This document shows, piece after piece, positions 22,605-34,605 of a stretch of DNA of 64,000 nucleotides. The notes under the pieces are model-generated. The model searched no databases. It saw only the letters and a program-made list of their open reading frames with translations, and was not told the origin of the DNA. Origin of the DNA: Linyphia triangularis (taxonomy: Eukaryota; Arthropoda; Arachnida; Araneae; Linyphiidae). Where the stretch lies: assembly GCA_963978545.1 (NCBI GenBank), contig OZ021731.1:26426093-26490092 (forward strand), given 5' to 3'. Both the position numbers and the translations under genes were made by a program. The number at the start of each line of letters is the position of its first letter. The first letter of the stretch is position 1.

Positions 22605-23029
22605 CAGGGTGGCCACAAAATTCAGGAAAAAAAGTTCCCTGATTTCCCCGACAGATTTCTAAAAAATTCCCTGATTTTAGGGCAAACTTATTTTTTAAAT
22701 TTCCCCAATATTTTTAGGTTTTCCAGATGTGTAGACACCCTGATCAAATAGAACATGTATGCTAAAGAGATAATATGCAATTTAAAAAAAAAATAGTTTT
22801 GCTGGTAATGAAAAGTTTAAATTATTTCGTAACATTAAACTTCTAATGGCTTATCACTACAAATCTCCATGTAAATAACGCCAAAATATGGATGAACGTG
22901 CCTTAAACAAAGTAAAATTTCCCTGATTTTCATGAAATTTTAAAAAGTTCCCTGATATTTCCTTGATTTTTTCCAGAATCAGAAAGCTCCCTGACATTTC
23001 CCTGATTTCCAGGTTCTGTGGCCACTCTG
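22605..23029. mobile_element. CAGGG-ended hAT-like MITE, family 2, copy 2
   Basis: The left end CAGGGTGGCCACAAAATTCA and the inverted right end beginning CAGAGTGGCCACAGAA are flanked by a perfect 6-base duplication TATTTA (22599-22604 and 23030-23035). The body closely matches 14072-14461 in the same orientation. A 6-base duplication is shorter than the usual 8 bases of hAT and may indicate a divergent subgroup. Confidence 0.8.
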
Positions 23030-23035
23030 TATTTA

Positions 23036-23762
23036 TAACTTCCCAAAAAGCATTTTCCTCTCTTAATTCAGACCAACAGAGTAGCCCAGATATTGTGAAG
23101 AAATGTCAGCAAAATAATATTCTCTTTTAATCTTAGAATAATACAATCCAACGTAGCATAACAGGATTACGCATTTTGTCATTAGTCCATGACACATTGC
23201 AAATACATTGAGATCAACACATTTCACTTGTTTTAAGATATGCATGCTTTTGTTCAAGAGAAGCAAGACTAAATTCTTTTAAATGTGTTTGGTTGCTTGT
23301 AAGTTTACGGAGTTTCATATTTGTCATGAAGAATATCTCCAATTGATTGGGCAAGCAAATAAGAAAAAACTAACATCTTTCTCATACGAAAAGCGTGCAT
23401 GCAAATTAGACCAGAACCATTTTAGAAAAGCCTATCCAAATGAGCAATATTAGTAGAAATGCACATTTACAACTGCTTGGGAGAATTACTTTTGTTGATG
23501 TTTATCGGAGTTAGATATTCAATTCTATTGCTGAGATATATAATGAAACTTAATATTTAAAGCAGAACTTGCCAAGGCTAAGCTCGTGTAGCTGGTCCGT
23601 AAAGTAATAAATCATATATAGGGTATCCATCAAAACCTGGTGCCTTTCCAAGAATAGGAATGAAACTTTTTTTTAACATCACAGTTCAATTTATTAACAA
23701 ATAATAAAGGGAATTATTTAAAGCGAAGAGCTGCATCTTTAAAACAGTACATTCTTTAATTC
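23036..23762. other. AT-rich, no feature recognised
   Basis: No gene or element boundary was identified. Confidence 0.4.
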
Positions 23763-23764
23763 TA

Positions 23765-24321
23765 CAAGGTGTGCCCAAATGAAAACGATACTACAGTTAT
23801 ATGTAAAGAAAGTTTAATAACAGTATTATAATTACAGTTCATGTGGAACATTTTAACTATAAATAATCGCCTTTAATACTGATCCCAAGGGGTAAGAAGA
23901 GAGTGGATGACCTCTATGTAGAAACTCCTGGGTTGCTGACCAAATCGGTTTACCAGTGTCCTGCACTTCTTTGTCACTCTGATCTTTCAGACATTTTTTT
24001 TTTTGGGAGGGGGGCAATGGAAAATGGTGCATTGTGCGAGACATGTATACCTATTTCATCCCAAGATAAATTTCTGGCGCAGGCTCCATTTCAGTGCGAA
24101 AAAATTGGATAACTGCTCTTTGTGCTGATCTTAAGGGATCCATCATGCAACGAAAGGTGGAAACAACTCTCCCGAAATGAGGATATTGATGCAAGGCTGT
24201 AAACTATGCATTGTGCAATTGGAAATACCACCATGATTTCCATCGGCTAATGTATTAACTAACTGGGATTTGATACAACGTAGCCACAGCTAAGATCTGC
24301 TTTTCATTTGGGCACACCTTA
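23765..24321 (-). mobile_element. Internally deleted mariner-like element
   Basis: The termini AAGGTGTGCCCAAATGAAAA are inverted at both ends and bordered by TA (23763-23764 and 24322-24323). On the minus strand at about 24058-24150 a fragment reads DPLRSAQRAVIQFF, resembling the N-terminal helix-turn-helix start of mariner-family transposases. The frame then breaks, and at 557 bases the element is far shorter than a full 1.3 kb mariner. It is therefore a dead, deleted copy. Confidence 0.75.
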
Positions 24322-24323
24322 TA

Positions 24324-24741
24324 ATTTAAAGTAGGATGGAAGAAGAGGGAACTATTGTCAGGCCGCATTGGTGCAATCCCTACATACAGTATCTTTTAGA
24401 TAAAGGCCTCTCTCACAGTGTGTAAAAACTCTCTACATAGAGAATGAAAATAAAAAATATTGACTTTGATTTTCAAATAACATCACACGTGAATAAACTA
24501 TTGATCAGAAGATAGGGTTTTAGCCTTTAGATTGGTTTATCATTTATCAATTGGGTTGATATATTTTATTGTATTGTGTATTGGGTTGATATATTTATCA
24601 ATTTGGTTTGATATATAAGGTTAAAAAGGGACTGTCACAAAAAAAACTATCCAGAAATAATACACAGTCGTGAAATTGCTTAGCATGAAATATTGTTTAA
24701 CGGGAAGTAAAAGTAGTTTTCAATTTTAATTGTTTCTTTTA
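24324..24741. other. Spacer with Tigger fragment and short tandem phrase
   Basis: It contains two to three loose repeats of 'ttgggttgatatatt' (24550-24616) and a decayed Tigger-like end (about 24665-24720). No gene was seen. Confidence 0.45.
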
Positions 24742-25173
24742 CAGGGTGTCCACAGAAAAGTTATTTTAAAATTCCCTGATATTTCCCTGATTATTCCCTG
24801 TAACACCCAATTTTTTCCCTGATTATAAGTTATCGACAAAATATATATATATAATAAACTTTCAAGTAAAAGAACATTCAAATTCACCATCATAAAGAAA
24901 ATTATGATGCATGTACTGTTTATCTTTACACATTTATGACACAAATACCAAATTGCTTAATTTAGTGTAGTGTATGTATAGTGTACCTGCACTGTGCATG
25001 TGCAATTATACTTTAAAATCACACTTTTTTTTCATTACAATCTAATCTCAAGAAAAGAGGACTCTAGTATTAAATTTCAGATTTAATAAGCTGTTTTCGT
25101 AAGTAAAATTTTAAAAATAAAGACAAACCATAAATCATGTCAAAATGGATCAAACACACACACACACATTTAA

Positions 25174-25377
25174 CCCTTTGCACTCCAGTGGCGCCTCTCA
25201 GGCGCCACACGATTGGATGCCAAACCACGAGAGGACCATTAGGTGTGATGCGGAAATTCGATGCAAGGCCAATGACTGTGTTTAGTTTCTATGAAACAAA
25301 TCCATAAACACCAGCCGAACCTAAAATGTCTCGAGCTGCTGATTCCTCCGCGCCAAAAAGGCCTGGAGTGCAAAGGG
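25174..25377. mobile_element. piggyBac-like MITE with TTAA duplication
   Basis: The inverted termini CCCTTTGCACTCCAG are perfect for 15 bases, and TTAA lies at each edge (25170-25173 and 25378-25381). The 204-base body is GC-richer than its surroundings, with GGCGCC motifs near the left end. TTAA with a CCC..GGG end is the piggyBac signature. Confidence 0.92.
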
Positions 25378-25959
25378 TTAACAAATACTCTATATATTAT
25401 ATTAACTATTTTTGTTTTCTGAATATTTGAAATTGTAATCAAATTTTAAAAATAAATAATTGCTTTAAAATATTTTTGTAAAGTAAAATTTTTATATTTT
25501 ATGAATTATATATCAATTTGTGTATTTAAAAAAAAAAAAAAAAAAAATAAAAAAAAAAAATAAACTGTTTTCAAATGTAGTTGGATTGGGGGAGTTACAC
25601 CATTTTCATTGGCTTTTTAGTTTGCATAATTTCTTTGTCCAAATTGTTCAATTTCATAATATGCATTATTTGAAATTTTCTATTTTGTTTAAGATCAGCT
25701 GTAGCCGCTTGTTTAAGTACAATACCCAAGCAAAATTTTTACAAAATAAACACATTTTCCCCAGACAATTAATTTTAAACAATTATACATAAAAAAAAAT
25801 TGCTTTAACTTTAAACTATTACTTACATCTATAGTTAAAATGTAAAATTGTTTTTCAAGTTAAAATAAACAATTTTACATTCAATAGCAGTTAAAATGAC
25901 AATTTTAAATAAGGATACATAATAAAAACTGGGACGATTTGGATTAATTTCTTGTGCAA

Positions 25960-27650
25960 AATTAAATTAAAATTCTAATCATTCATCATTAATTCAAACC
26001 AAACGGTGAAAACGATCCTCACATACACACTAATAACGTACATAGCGGCTTTCACATCAGCCGAAGTCTAGGCGAATGACACCAAAACGACGTTGTGAAT
26101 CTCGCCAATAACTTCAGTTAAAATGGCTTAAATCTAAGTGAAAATTACAGCTACTTCAACGTAAATATCGGTGATAGCGGCCGCTGTACGGGGCAAGTCT
26201 CGTCAATTATATTAAACCAAAAATCGCCAAAAATGCCCGTACCGGTGCAGACAAAATGCCCGGTAAGAAGATTCCGTGATTGTCAGACTTGTAAGTCCAA
26301 CAAAATTGTAATGCAGATTTGTATCGATCTCGGGAATGATCAAAATTTCGATTAAAAGAAAAAGTCGAATTTCGCGTTTTAGCTTAACTGTACTATGTCC
26401 GACAGATGCAAACCTCTGCAATAACGTCAGTAACTATTATTTTGGAATAAGACTCGACGAAAATGAGTATCACACAGCAACGTAATAACGGCGATAATGC
26501 TCGCCATAATTACAGGAATAACTGCCATTTCATCAGCGTAACGTTCTGAAAAATGACTATAACATACCAATGTAAATAATTCCGATAGAGTATAACATTA
26601 CAGAAAAATAAGGTGGGAGGGGGTAATAATTCCATCGATGGTTTGGGGAAGACTGAACGCATGCAGGTTCCATGATTGTCAGGAAATTTTAATCTCCGCG
26701 AGATCAATGAGAAATTTGCGGGAGGAAAGTTGGTTGTTTTCAGATTATCTGGCGCCGTCAACAACACGAGGGCTATAATGCATCGAAACATTCGTCATTT
26801 GACAAGCCAACATACATTTACAAACACCCATGCCATACGCGGGACTCGAACCCGCAACTCGCGGTCTAGAAGCTAGCACGCTAAAACCACTATACCGTTT
26901 GGTCGGCTGTGGGAGGAAAACTTTGATAGGTGGAAAAATAAGAAAAATTCACGAAAGCGGAAAGATCGGCGGAAGCAATCACATCCCTGCATTAAGGCAA
27001 CAATCAGCAAAAATGACCATCACACCAACGTAAATATCAACGTTAGCATCCAATATATCGATGGAAATGGCTGAAATAGACGCGATTCTATCGACGTCAC
27101 AATCCTCGGCAATAACAAGCTTAACATCAGAGTAAAGTTCGGCGAAACTAACCACCACACACCAGCATAAATAACAGCGATAGATGCTGGCAATCAGCAA
27201 GAAAAATGGTCATTACATCACAAGTTTGGGGAAGTCTGAAAGTATGTAGGTTCCTTGGTTGTCAGACAAGCAAGTAAACCCAATGAAATTGTAATGAATT
27301 AAAAAAAAAAAAAATGCTGAAATCTAAAAAAGCAGAACTGTACCATGGCTGACAGGTGCAATCTCTGAAATAGCGTCAGGTACACATCTCGAAAATGAGC
27401 AGCATGAAAGAACGTGTTTCTTGCCCTCTATTATCACGAAAATATCGGCCATTTTACCATCGTAACGTTCGGAAAAATGACCATCAAATATCAACGTAAA
27501 TAATGCCGATAGACTACTATAATATAAGAGAAAAATGAGGAAGAAATGTAGTCATTCCATCGTCGATTTGAGGCAAATCTGAAAGCAAGCAGGTTAAGTG
27601 ATTGTCAGGAAATTTTAATGCGAAAAGTTACGTGGTCGGTCTTGCGGTCC
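25960..27650. repeat. Degenerate tandem array of ~400 bp units
   Basis: The landmark GATTGTCAG or its one-base variant falls near 26286, 26682, 27265 and 27608. The spacings are 396, 583 and 343 bases, and removing the SINE and its duplication from the second brings it to about 392. Other phrases repeat at matching offsets, for example GGTTTGGGGAAGACTGAA against AGTTTGGGGAAGTCTGAA and GTCCGACAGATGCAA against GGCTGACAGGTGCAA. Shorter 'aaaatgaccatcac..aacgtaaata' phrases recur within units. The array is less AT-rich than its flanks. Confidence 0.65.
26729..26907 (-). repeat. tRNA-derived SINE (SINE-1), copy 1
   Basis: On the minus strand the head begins GCCGACCAAACGGTATAGTG, with an A-box-like TAGTGGTTTTAGCG and a perfect B-box GGTTCGAGTCC. 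A body follows that is shared with 36828-36989. The flanks carry an imperfect duplication (TGCGGGAGGAAA at 26717-26728 and TGTGGGAGGAAA at 26908-26919). The anticodon arm does not fold, so this is a SINE and not a tRNA gene. It lies inside one unit of the 400-base array. Confidence 0.8.
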
Positions 27651-27974
27651 GAATTTTCGACGTTTTTTTTTTTTTTTTATTTTTTTTAAACTTTTTCTAA
27701 TTTTTTTTCAAATTGATTTTTGTATTTTTGGTAGCAGTGTATCTTTAATTATCAAAATTAAAAGTTCCATTTTAATTTCGGAAAATTCCTTTAAACTTTT
27801 TGACAAAATCCCTGATAATTCCCTGATTTTTCCCGAAATACCGAATTCCCTGACTTTTCCCGATATTTCCGGTTTTCCCGATCTGTGGACACCCTGCTTT
27901 TAATACAAATAATTTTAGTCGTCCCATCGACTTCACAAAAATTTGTTTGAAAATATTCTATTCTTTATATAGAG

Positions 27975-28607
27975 CAGCGTCAGCCACTATGCGGCCCGCG
28001 ACAGAATTTTCTGCGGCCCGCCGATACCATAGAAGGAATCTAATTTATCCGAAAAAATATGTGCTAACTATGTAGATCAGAGTTCTCCACAACGTGTCCT
28101 AAGAAAGCAAATGAAGAAGCTTTCAGCAAGGTGGTTTTCATCAAGATTGAATACATATATAACATAACTGAATCTCATTTGGAAAATTTATTAAAATTGA
28201 CTGCACAAAACTCCGAAAGACATCAACACTATCATAAAATCAAATGAACGATTCCTACCGCCATCGTCTAACAATTGATATCAACTAAAACGGAGTAATC
28301 TAGAAGTAGTTTAAATACTTTTATTAAAAGTTAGGTCAAGTGGCTTTATCACGTTGAAACAAAAGATTCACTTTTTTTATAGACTTTATTTACTAATAAT
28401 AAAAACTATTATTTTTTTAATTCTTTGAAAACTAGAATCAAATATCAATTGTAATTTTACTAAAAAAAAAAATTTAATTTTTTCCCCATTTTTCTGAAAT
28501 GATATTTATTGTTAAATCGCTAATAATTAAGGATACATATTTTGGTGTATGTGGCCCTCGAAAAGCTCCAGCATAAGTAAGCCTCTAAAAGTTAGTGGCG
28601 AACGCTG
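27975..28607. mobile_element. hAT-like MITE with perfect 8 bp duplication
   Basis: The inverted ends CAGCGTCAGCCACTA and CAGCGTTCGCCACTA are flanked by a perfect ATATAGAG duplication (27967-27974 and 28608-28615). GCGGCCCGC follows the left end, as in many hAT elements. It is 633 bases long and non-coding. Confidence 0.92.
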
Positions 28608-28664
28608 ATATAGAGGGTTATGTTTTCTATCAAGTATTACCGGGTTTATAACAAACAACGCTAA

Positions 28665-29043
28665 CAGGGTTCCCACTCAAATCACAGAATGAAAATCAAT
28701 GACTTTTCAATTACTTTTAAGGAATAAGGAACTAAATAATGTTTTTAAGGACCTTTGAAAATTTGTTTTCAAGCATCATGTCTGTATATACATTTTTAAT
28801 AAAGTATATTCTACCAAAAAAGTTACAAGTTGGTGAATGTGTAATACAAATATGTCGGTGCGAATAAGTGGCGGTCACTCGGGAATAGCAAGTCCAAGTT
28901 GTATTTTTATAAATTTTGCAGTTGGGCACACAACATCGGCACAAATTAAGGACATTAACAGACCTCTAAGCATTTTCAAGCACCTCTAAGCATTTTCAAG
29001 GCCTTGAAAATATTAAGCACTTTCAATGACCGTGGGAACCCTG
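28665..29043. mobile_element. CAGGGTTCCCAC-ended hAT-like MITE
   Basis: The left end CAGGGTTCCCACTCAAATCA and the inverted right end (CAGGGTTCCCACGGTCATTG) are flanked by GCTAA (28660-28664 and 29044-29048). The right part holds a local direct repeat of 'cacctctaagcattttcaag'. It is non-coding. Confidence 0.8.
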
Positions 29044-29048
29044 GCTAA

Positions 29049-30017
29049 GCATGACAGAATGGAATTTCCAACGGGAAATTGTTTCATAGGCTTTGAAACT
29101 GTATTCTTATATGGACATCTCGAAAAATGGGTCTATATGATGAGCTAGACTATTTTGTAAGTCATTTCTAAACAACTCAATAAAATTATAAATCAAGTGT
29201 CATTTGAAACAAAATTGCACTGTAAATGTGCCAAATTAAATTGAAATTTCAAGAAAATATTTATTAATGAGTTTAATTCCAATATTTTTCATTATTGTGT
29301 TATTGAACAAGACTTTACGACAGAAATGATTTCCTATAGAAACTTCTCAGACAAGCATCCCACATTTTTAAGATGTAAATAACAAATTTTAAATCGATTG
29401 ATTTACAGTTTTATTGTTGTTCAAAATAACTATTTTTGTCCTGCAAGATTGTCATTTGAGTCAACATTCGAGTGCAGAGTTTATATTCTTGCAGTTTTCA
29501 AGAACTTGTGTGTGCGTGTGTGTGTGTGTGTGGGACTGCAGCATTTTATATTCTTCTTGGGCATTTATTTAAATTTAGGGTTTGTTAACTGCCCCTTCAC
29601 TAAAAGTAGGGTTCAAATTGGTAGAAGAGGGAAATACAAATAAAAATTGAGATGGCTAAAAAAAATTCTAAGGAAACGATAACGAAAATTAAGGACCCAA
29701 AATGAAAAGTAAGGACTATATGGGCCGTTTTATAAGAACCTACCAAAAATAAGTAGTTCTTAAGCATTTATAAGGACCATGCAAATCCTGAAAATCAAAA
29801 TGTCATGAATTTTTTTTATTATACACACTTCTGAATGAGAATCCAATAATAATATATAAGTTTTGCGTTCTTCAGGCATGCACCTGATAGTTGGGACTAA
29901 GTTTTCACATGCATGATAAGAGGTTAATTCAGTTTATACATTGGTATAATGGAATAATACAGTATATAACATTTTTATTACATTTTGCTATTGTAAAAAA
30001 ATCAATAAAGCACTTAC
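29049..30017. other. AT-rich interval with a (TG)n tract
   Basis: A (TG)n run with one interruption lies at 29507-29532. Phrases at 29690-29790 ('aaggacc..atgcaaatcctg') look like a decayed relative of the CAGGGTTCCCAC element. No gene was recognised. Confidence 0.4.
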
Positions 30018-30068
30018 ATTTCTTTTAAAGTTGAACAAAAGACGTTTCTTGCTTTAGAAACTTTTAAA
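30018..30068 (-). pseudogene. Decayed copy of the small candidate exon at 32918-32974
   Basis: On the minus strand 51 bases lie between CTTTTTTAG and GTAAGTG. They and their flanks align with 32918-32974: the 3' 40 bases match well and the surrounding 'tagtaag..caca/tgttagac' sequence also aligns. The frame open in the other copy contains stops here. I cannot say whether the original was ever a coding exon. Confidence 0.25.
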
Positions 30069-32210
30069 CTAAAAAAGAAAAAGTAAATGCTATTTAATAA
30101 CTAAATTTAGTAAGCAAAAATCATAAATGTAATTTGACACTGTTAGACATTGACAGCTTCTATATTCACTTTAATTTGACTTTTAAATTTCTTTGAAGTT
30201 ACTTAGTAAAATAATTAAAAATTATTTGAATACTTTAATCTATAAGTACAAGCACAAAACATGCAGACAAATTGCAAAGCCAGCTAAAGTAGAATTTTGT
30301 ATTTTTACAGAAATCTTTAGACTACTATTTGAGCAGCATCTTCGTAAAAATGGGGAGATCTGGAAATGCTGGCTCTCTGTAAAAATAGGTTTTGAGAGAG
30401 CTACTAGGAGAAAACATAAGTTGCCTTTAGGCGGGATTTCAGGATAATTTAACTTTTGGTTTGAGTTAGGATAAAAATATATAAAAGGTCGACTAATGAA
30501 ATTTATAACATAATACCTATTTATGTGTCAACTTGGATTTAAGATGTAGACAAGATCTTGGAGGGAAAAATAGGCAATGTTAGAGACAAGCGAGATTATT
30601 TTATAGAAAACGTAACAGTTATAGAATGACAGCGAATGCAAGAAAATGATATAAAAAAAAGTTTAATGCTGATGTATTGAAGGAAGTCGAAGTAATTGTT
30701 ACTGCAAAAGTAACTACAGCAAATGTTGAGAGAATTTTTTTTCTTTTGGAGTTGTTGTTACAATTGTTGTATCAGACTGGGTTTAGAAAAGGTCACAAAA
30801 CTTGTTTTTTTGTTCAAAATGTTAAACCTAAATTTGTTTTGAAATGGAATAAAGAATCTAGTTTTGTTCCTACTATTTTTAAAGAAAATAATTCACTAAA
30901 TGAAATATCTACATTCTTGGTAAAACATAACTGATTGATGTTTTTGTAAATGAAAAATTATACGAATACTACAGATAGAATAAGTTATTATCTATTTTAA
31001 AATAAATTTTGTAATTAAAGACTATTGAACAACAAGTCTTTATATTAATATATAATAGATAAATTGTTTAATAATTATTAAAAAATATTAATTAAACTTA
31101 AATTATAGGCTGCATTTTAAATGTGTTTCTAAAATAGAGGTTTTGTGTTTTAACAACTTATTTCTAAACCTTAAAAATATCATTTTGAACAATTTATCAC
31201 CATTATTGATGAATCTAAAAGCAATATTTCATGTATAATGCAGTAAACAAATACCATTGTATTATACTGTATGCACTGAATTTAAAAAATAGTATCTCTA
31301 ATTAAAATTTAATATGATTTGAATGTTGACATAAGTAGCAACAATTATTTATTTACATAGTTTAAATTATTTTCAGAAGGAATTTTAATTGTATTTTAAC
31401 ATTAATTATTCTATTTAATGTCAAATTTTATTAACAAATATGCATACATGTAATTAGAAAAGGATTAAAAAAACATGGTAAAGTTTTTTTTTCCTTCCCA
31501 ACTCTATTAAAATCCCAATGTTAGAAAAGTGATTCAAAGTATTAATAAAATACTTGTGGATTCTTTAAACCTTTAGCCAAAAGTTCTGAACTATACCAAA
31601 ATGAATAAACGAAACAAGTTTTTTTTAAGTCAATCCTACAGGTTACACGACAAACTTGAATTCAATCCAATGCTCATTCAATTTACAAGCTAAGTTTTTT
31701 CAATGTAATAAAACCCAAAAATGATAGAAAACCTTTGTTTTTACTTTTTGCAGCTAGGTGGGTTGAAAACTGTCCCTCATTTTGTATAGCTTTTTATGCA
31801 TGGTGGAATTTTTTTAAATCCACTTTGGAAAGTTGAAGTTCCTCATAGTCATAGAGTTAAATATTTTATTCAGTTTCATTCAGTTAATAATGCTATGCAC
31901 CAATGATAGAGCAAATAAGTGAAAATAAAAACTTGTACAATTCAAAACGCAACAGTAAGTTGTGTGTATTGCTGTGATTAAGTTTGGCGTTTTAAGAGAA
32001 GCAGTCAATTTTTGTCGTTCATAACAGTATGTGTTGTTTCTTTTCTTAAAACTTATTATGAATGAATAAGTTGTTCATAACAATAAAACAAACACACAAT
32101 GTTTTATGTTTTATACTAATTCTGAAGCTGTGAAGTGACGAGATGGTCTGTATCCCACCATGCAAGTAATTAAAAATAATAAAACAAATGATAAATTCCT
32201 TTAAATTATT
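30069..32210. other. AT-rich, no feature recognised
   Basis: Very AT-rich sequence with only short chance frames (for example plus-strand 30193-30447 and 30677-30934) lacking family resemblance or splice support. Confidence 0.4.
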
Positions 32211-32349
32211 ATTTTTTAATTTATAAGCTAATAAATTTATTATTTGCTGCTTATATAAAGTTTTTTGTCCTTAAAATAAATATTTTTTTTTTTTAATTTA
32301 TAAGCTGACAAATTTATTATTGGTTGCTAATACAAAGTTATTTGTCCTT
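32211..32349. repeat. 77 bp tandem duplication
   Basis: AATTTATAAGCT starts at 32218 and again at 32295, and the following sequence through TTTGTCCTT is repeated with a few changes. It is a simple local duplication in AT-rich DNA. Confidence 0.8.
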
Positions 32350-32601
32350 GTGCTGTACTGTCTGCCAAGTTCCATTTTGTTTTGGTACTAAGTTATGTTT
32401 AAATGAATATCGTTTAAAGCCCGAGTTGTATGGTGGGATTGAATAATATGACCCACCAGTAAAAAAGGACTTCCTGAAATATTACTAACCTTTTCTTTCT
32501 GTTTTTAGTAATGCTTTATGTTAAATAACGGGTGTATGAATTGTTTTTTCCCCATCTTTTTATACTAAAAAAAATTCCATGCAATTAGATTTTTTACTTA
32601 C

Positions 32602-32668
32602 TTTAAAATCGTTAGCCTCAGAGTTAACACATTTATGGGCGAGAAACAACCCAACAAGCAACAAAATT
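32602..32668 (-). CDS. Candidate small exon with signal-peptide-like translation (unassigned)
   Basis: On the minus strand a pyrimidine-rich tract ending TATTATGTAG is followed by 67 bases and then a GTAAGT donor. In one frame the exon reads a hydrophobic run LLLVGLFLA followed by a polar stretch ending SEANDFK, like the end of a secretory signal peptide. No initiator codon is present in the exon, so it would need an upstream exon. Nothing else identifies the gene, and it may be chance. Confidence 0.22.
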
Positions 32669-32917
32669 CTACATAATACAAACAAAAAGAAAGAAAATAT
32701 GTCTAAAAATACATGAATGAAACCACAATTCCATATTAAGGATATATGAATCAAATCACTGGGAGATGTTGGGCTGGATAAATAAGCCAGATTCTAATAA
32801 ACTAATTTGAACTAATAATAAATGGAAATTTTAAAACCATAATTGTTGTTGTATTATTTGTCTATCAGTTACAGGAACTACACCTTTCTGTTGTGAAAAA
32901 ATCAATAAAACACTTAC

Positions 32918-32974
32918 ATTTTCCAAACAGTTGAATAAATGACTTTCCTAGTTTGATACCATATCTTTCATAGC
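32918..32974 (-). CDS. Candidate 57-nt phase-1 exon (unassigned)
   Basis: On the minus strand an acceptor TTTTTTTCCAG and a donor GTAAGTG enclose 57 bases. Only one of the three frames is open, and it encodes 18 residues, basic and amphipathic in look (YGIKLGKSF in the middle). The length is a multiple of three, so the exon would be symmetric and tolerant of duplication. A decayed duplicate lies at 30018-30068 and a looser one at 33880-33928. The protein family is unknown. Confidence 0.3.
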
Positions 32975-33879
32975 CTGGAAAAAAAGACAAATTTTAATGT
33001 TATTCAAAGTTTAGTAAGAAAAAATTATATAAGTAATTCAACACAGTTGGACTAACTTTTAAAAATGCTTACAAAACTTATTCTCACAGATAAATCTATT
33101 GTGTATATAAATCTATAGCTCACTGGTTAAACTATTATGTTTCCTAAATTGCCAATTTCTCTAATATTTTCTTTATTGCTGGACATTCTGTTAAGAAAAT
33201 TTTCTAAGTGCAGTCCTGTTCAACTACTGTGCAGCAGCTCTAATGAATAAAGATCCAATTACGCCATTGTAATATAATTCAATCATCACACACAAATTTT
33301 AAGTCGCTGATTAACCAAAGAAAATCTTGCCACTGGCATCGTATGACAAAGTGAGTGATACCTGTATGCTTTCACTTCTCATGGCTGTTTGAATGCTTGT
33401 TGCATGTTTTAGATAAATTACTACAATTTGTCAGTGTCTTGACCACAATGCTCATGACATTTATATAAATTCCATTCTGACAACAGGACGTTGGAATATC
33501 TAATTCTTGGTAGCAAACTGCGACTACAAAAAAAAAACTTTTAGGATGAAGTTATTGAATCCTGAAGGAAAATTTTGATGCAGCCTTAAAGTCAGAATTT
33601 TGTTTAAAGAACATCACAACAATTTCCTGAGCATTGAACAAGTACCATAGTGGTGAAGGTATAGATCACATAGTAGGCATATTACCTAGCGTCTTTTACT
33701 TTTCTTTTCATATTTTTTAGAATAAAGGATAATTGCTAGAGAAAAGATATATACATAAAACAGTGCATAATTCTTGGAAGTTGACTTAATAAACATAAAT
33801 TAATAAATATAATTTAAGAATATTGTAGGAGTGGATTCGTACATTACTATTGTTGAAAAAATATGGGGAAAAAACTTAC

Positions 33880-33928
33880 ATTTTTAGTTCCTGCAAATTT
33901 TCTAATTCCATTTGAAAAAATTCGTAAT
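33880..33928 (-). CDS. Candidate 49-nt exon (unassigned)
   Basis: On the minus strand the acceptor ATTATTTTTCAG and donor GTAAGTT enclose 49 bases, with two frames open. One gives NGIRKFAG, loosely like the YGIKLGKSF region of the exon at 32918-32974. The length is not a multiple of three, so its phase differs from that exon. Evidence for coding is weak. Confidence 0.2.
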
Positions 33929-34603
33929 CTGAAAAATAATCCTGTAAATGTTACGTCACATTGAAAAAGCAATATATTGGAAAAGCATACCATTGAAAAA
34001 ACTACTAGTCTCTTTAACATTAACAACAATTTAAAAAGCATAAATTAAATAAATTAAAGAAAAGCAATGTATGCAAGATTTCATATAAAATATTTCTTTA
34101 ACTTAAAAATAGTAAGAAAAAGATGTATTATTAAAAAGGTTTTCATTTAAAACACGGTTCAACATAATTAAGAAAGGATTACTTTCTACTAACTCACAAG
34201 CCATGAACCTAAAAATTTTAACTATAAAACATTTTTTTTTTACTTGATAAATCTATATAAAGCAGTTAATAAAGATGCATATTGCACTTAGCATTGAAGA
34301 ACATAAACTGCAGTTGAAAAAGCTTATCAAAAACATATAAACTAACAAAAGCAATAAAGAGGCTAAACTTAAATATATAGATGTCCCAATCAAATGCTAA
34401 TCAGTTAGGACTTTGATTCCGAAAATGTGAACAAAGGTTAAATCATTTACACTATAGATAACAACGTAGGTAAATAGAATTGTTGGCATTAATTCAAAAT
34501 TATTAAGCCCTCAACTACAGTCAAAAGCTAACAAAGCAGAACTCAGTGCATGCAGTATAAGACATTGGCAAGATTTTATTTTGAGGTTTTCCCACCAAAA
34601 AAA
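33929..34603. other. AT-rich, no feature recognised
   Basis: No gene or repeat boundary was identified. Confidence 0.4.
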
Positions 34604-34605
34604 TA

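Larger units (their letters stand above)
24742..27896. mobile_element. Large CAGGGTG-ended hAT-like element with nested insertions
   Basis: The left end CAGGGTGTCCACAGA and the inverted right end CTGTGGACACCCTG are flanked by a perfect 6-base duplication CTTTTA (24736-24741 and 27897-27902). Both subterminal regions are rich in 'ttccctgat' phrases, as in family 2, which supports reading them as one 3.15 kb element. It carries a piggyBac-like MITE (25174-25377), an array of about 400-base units (about 25960-27650) and a SINE (26729-26907). I found no transposase frame. Confidence 0.65.

Noticed and set aside
26833..26907. tRNA gene (also at 36915-36989)
   Set aside because: A-box and B-box are present, but the anticodon arm does not pair, the acceptor stem is only partly paired, and a shared body plus target duplication follows. 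These are SINE heads.
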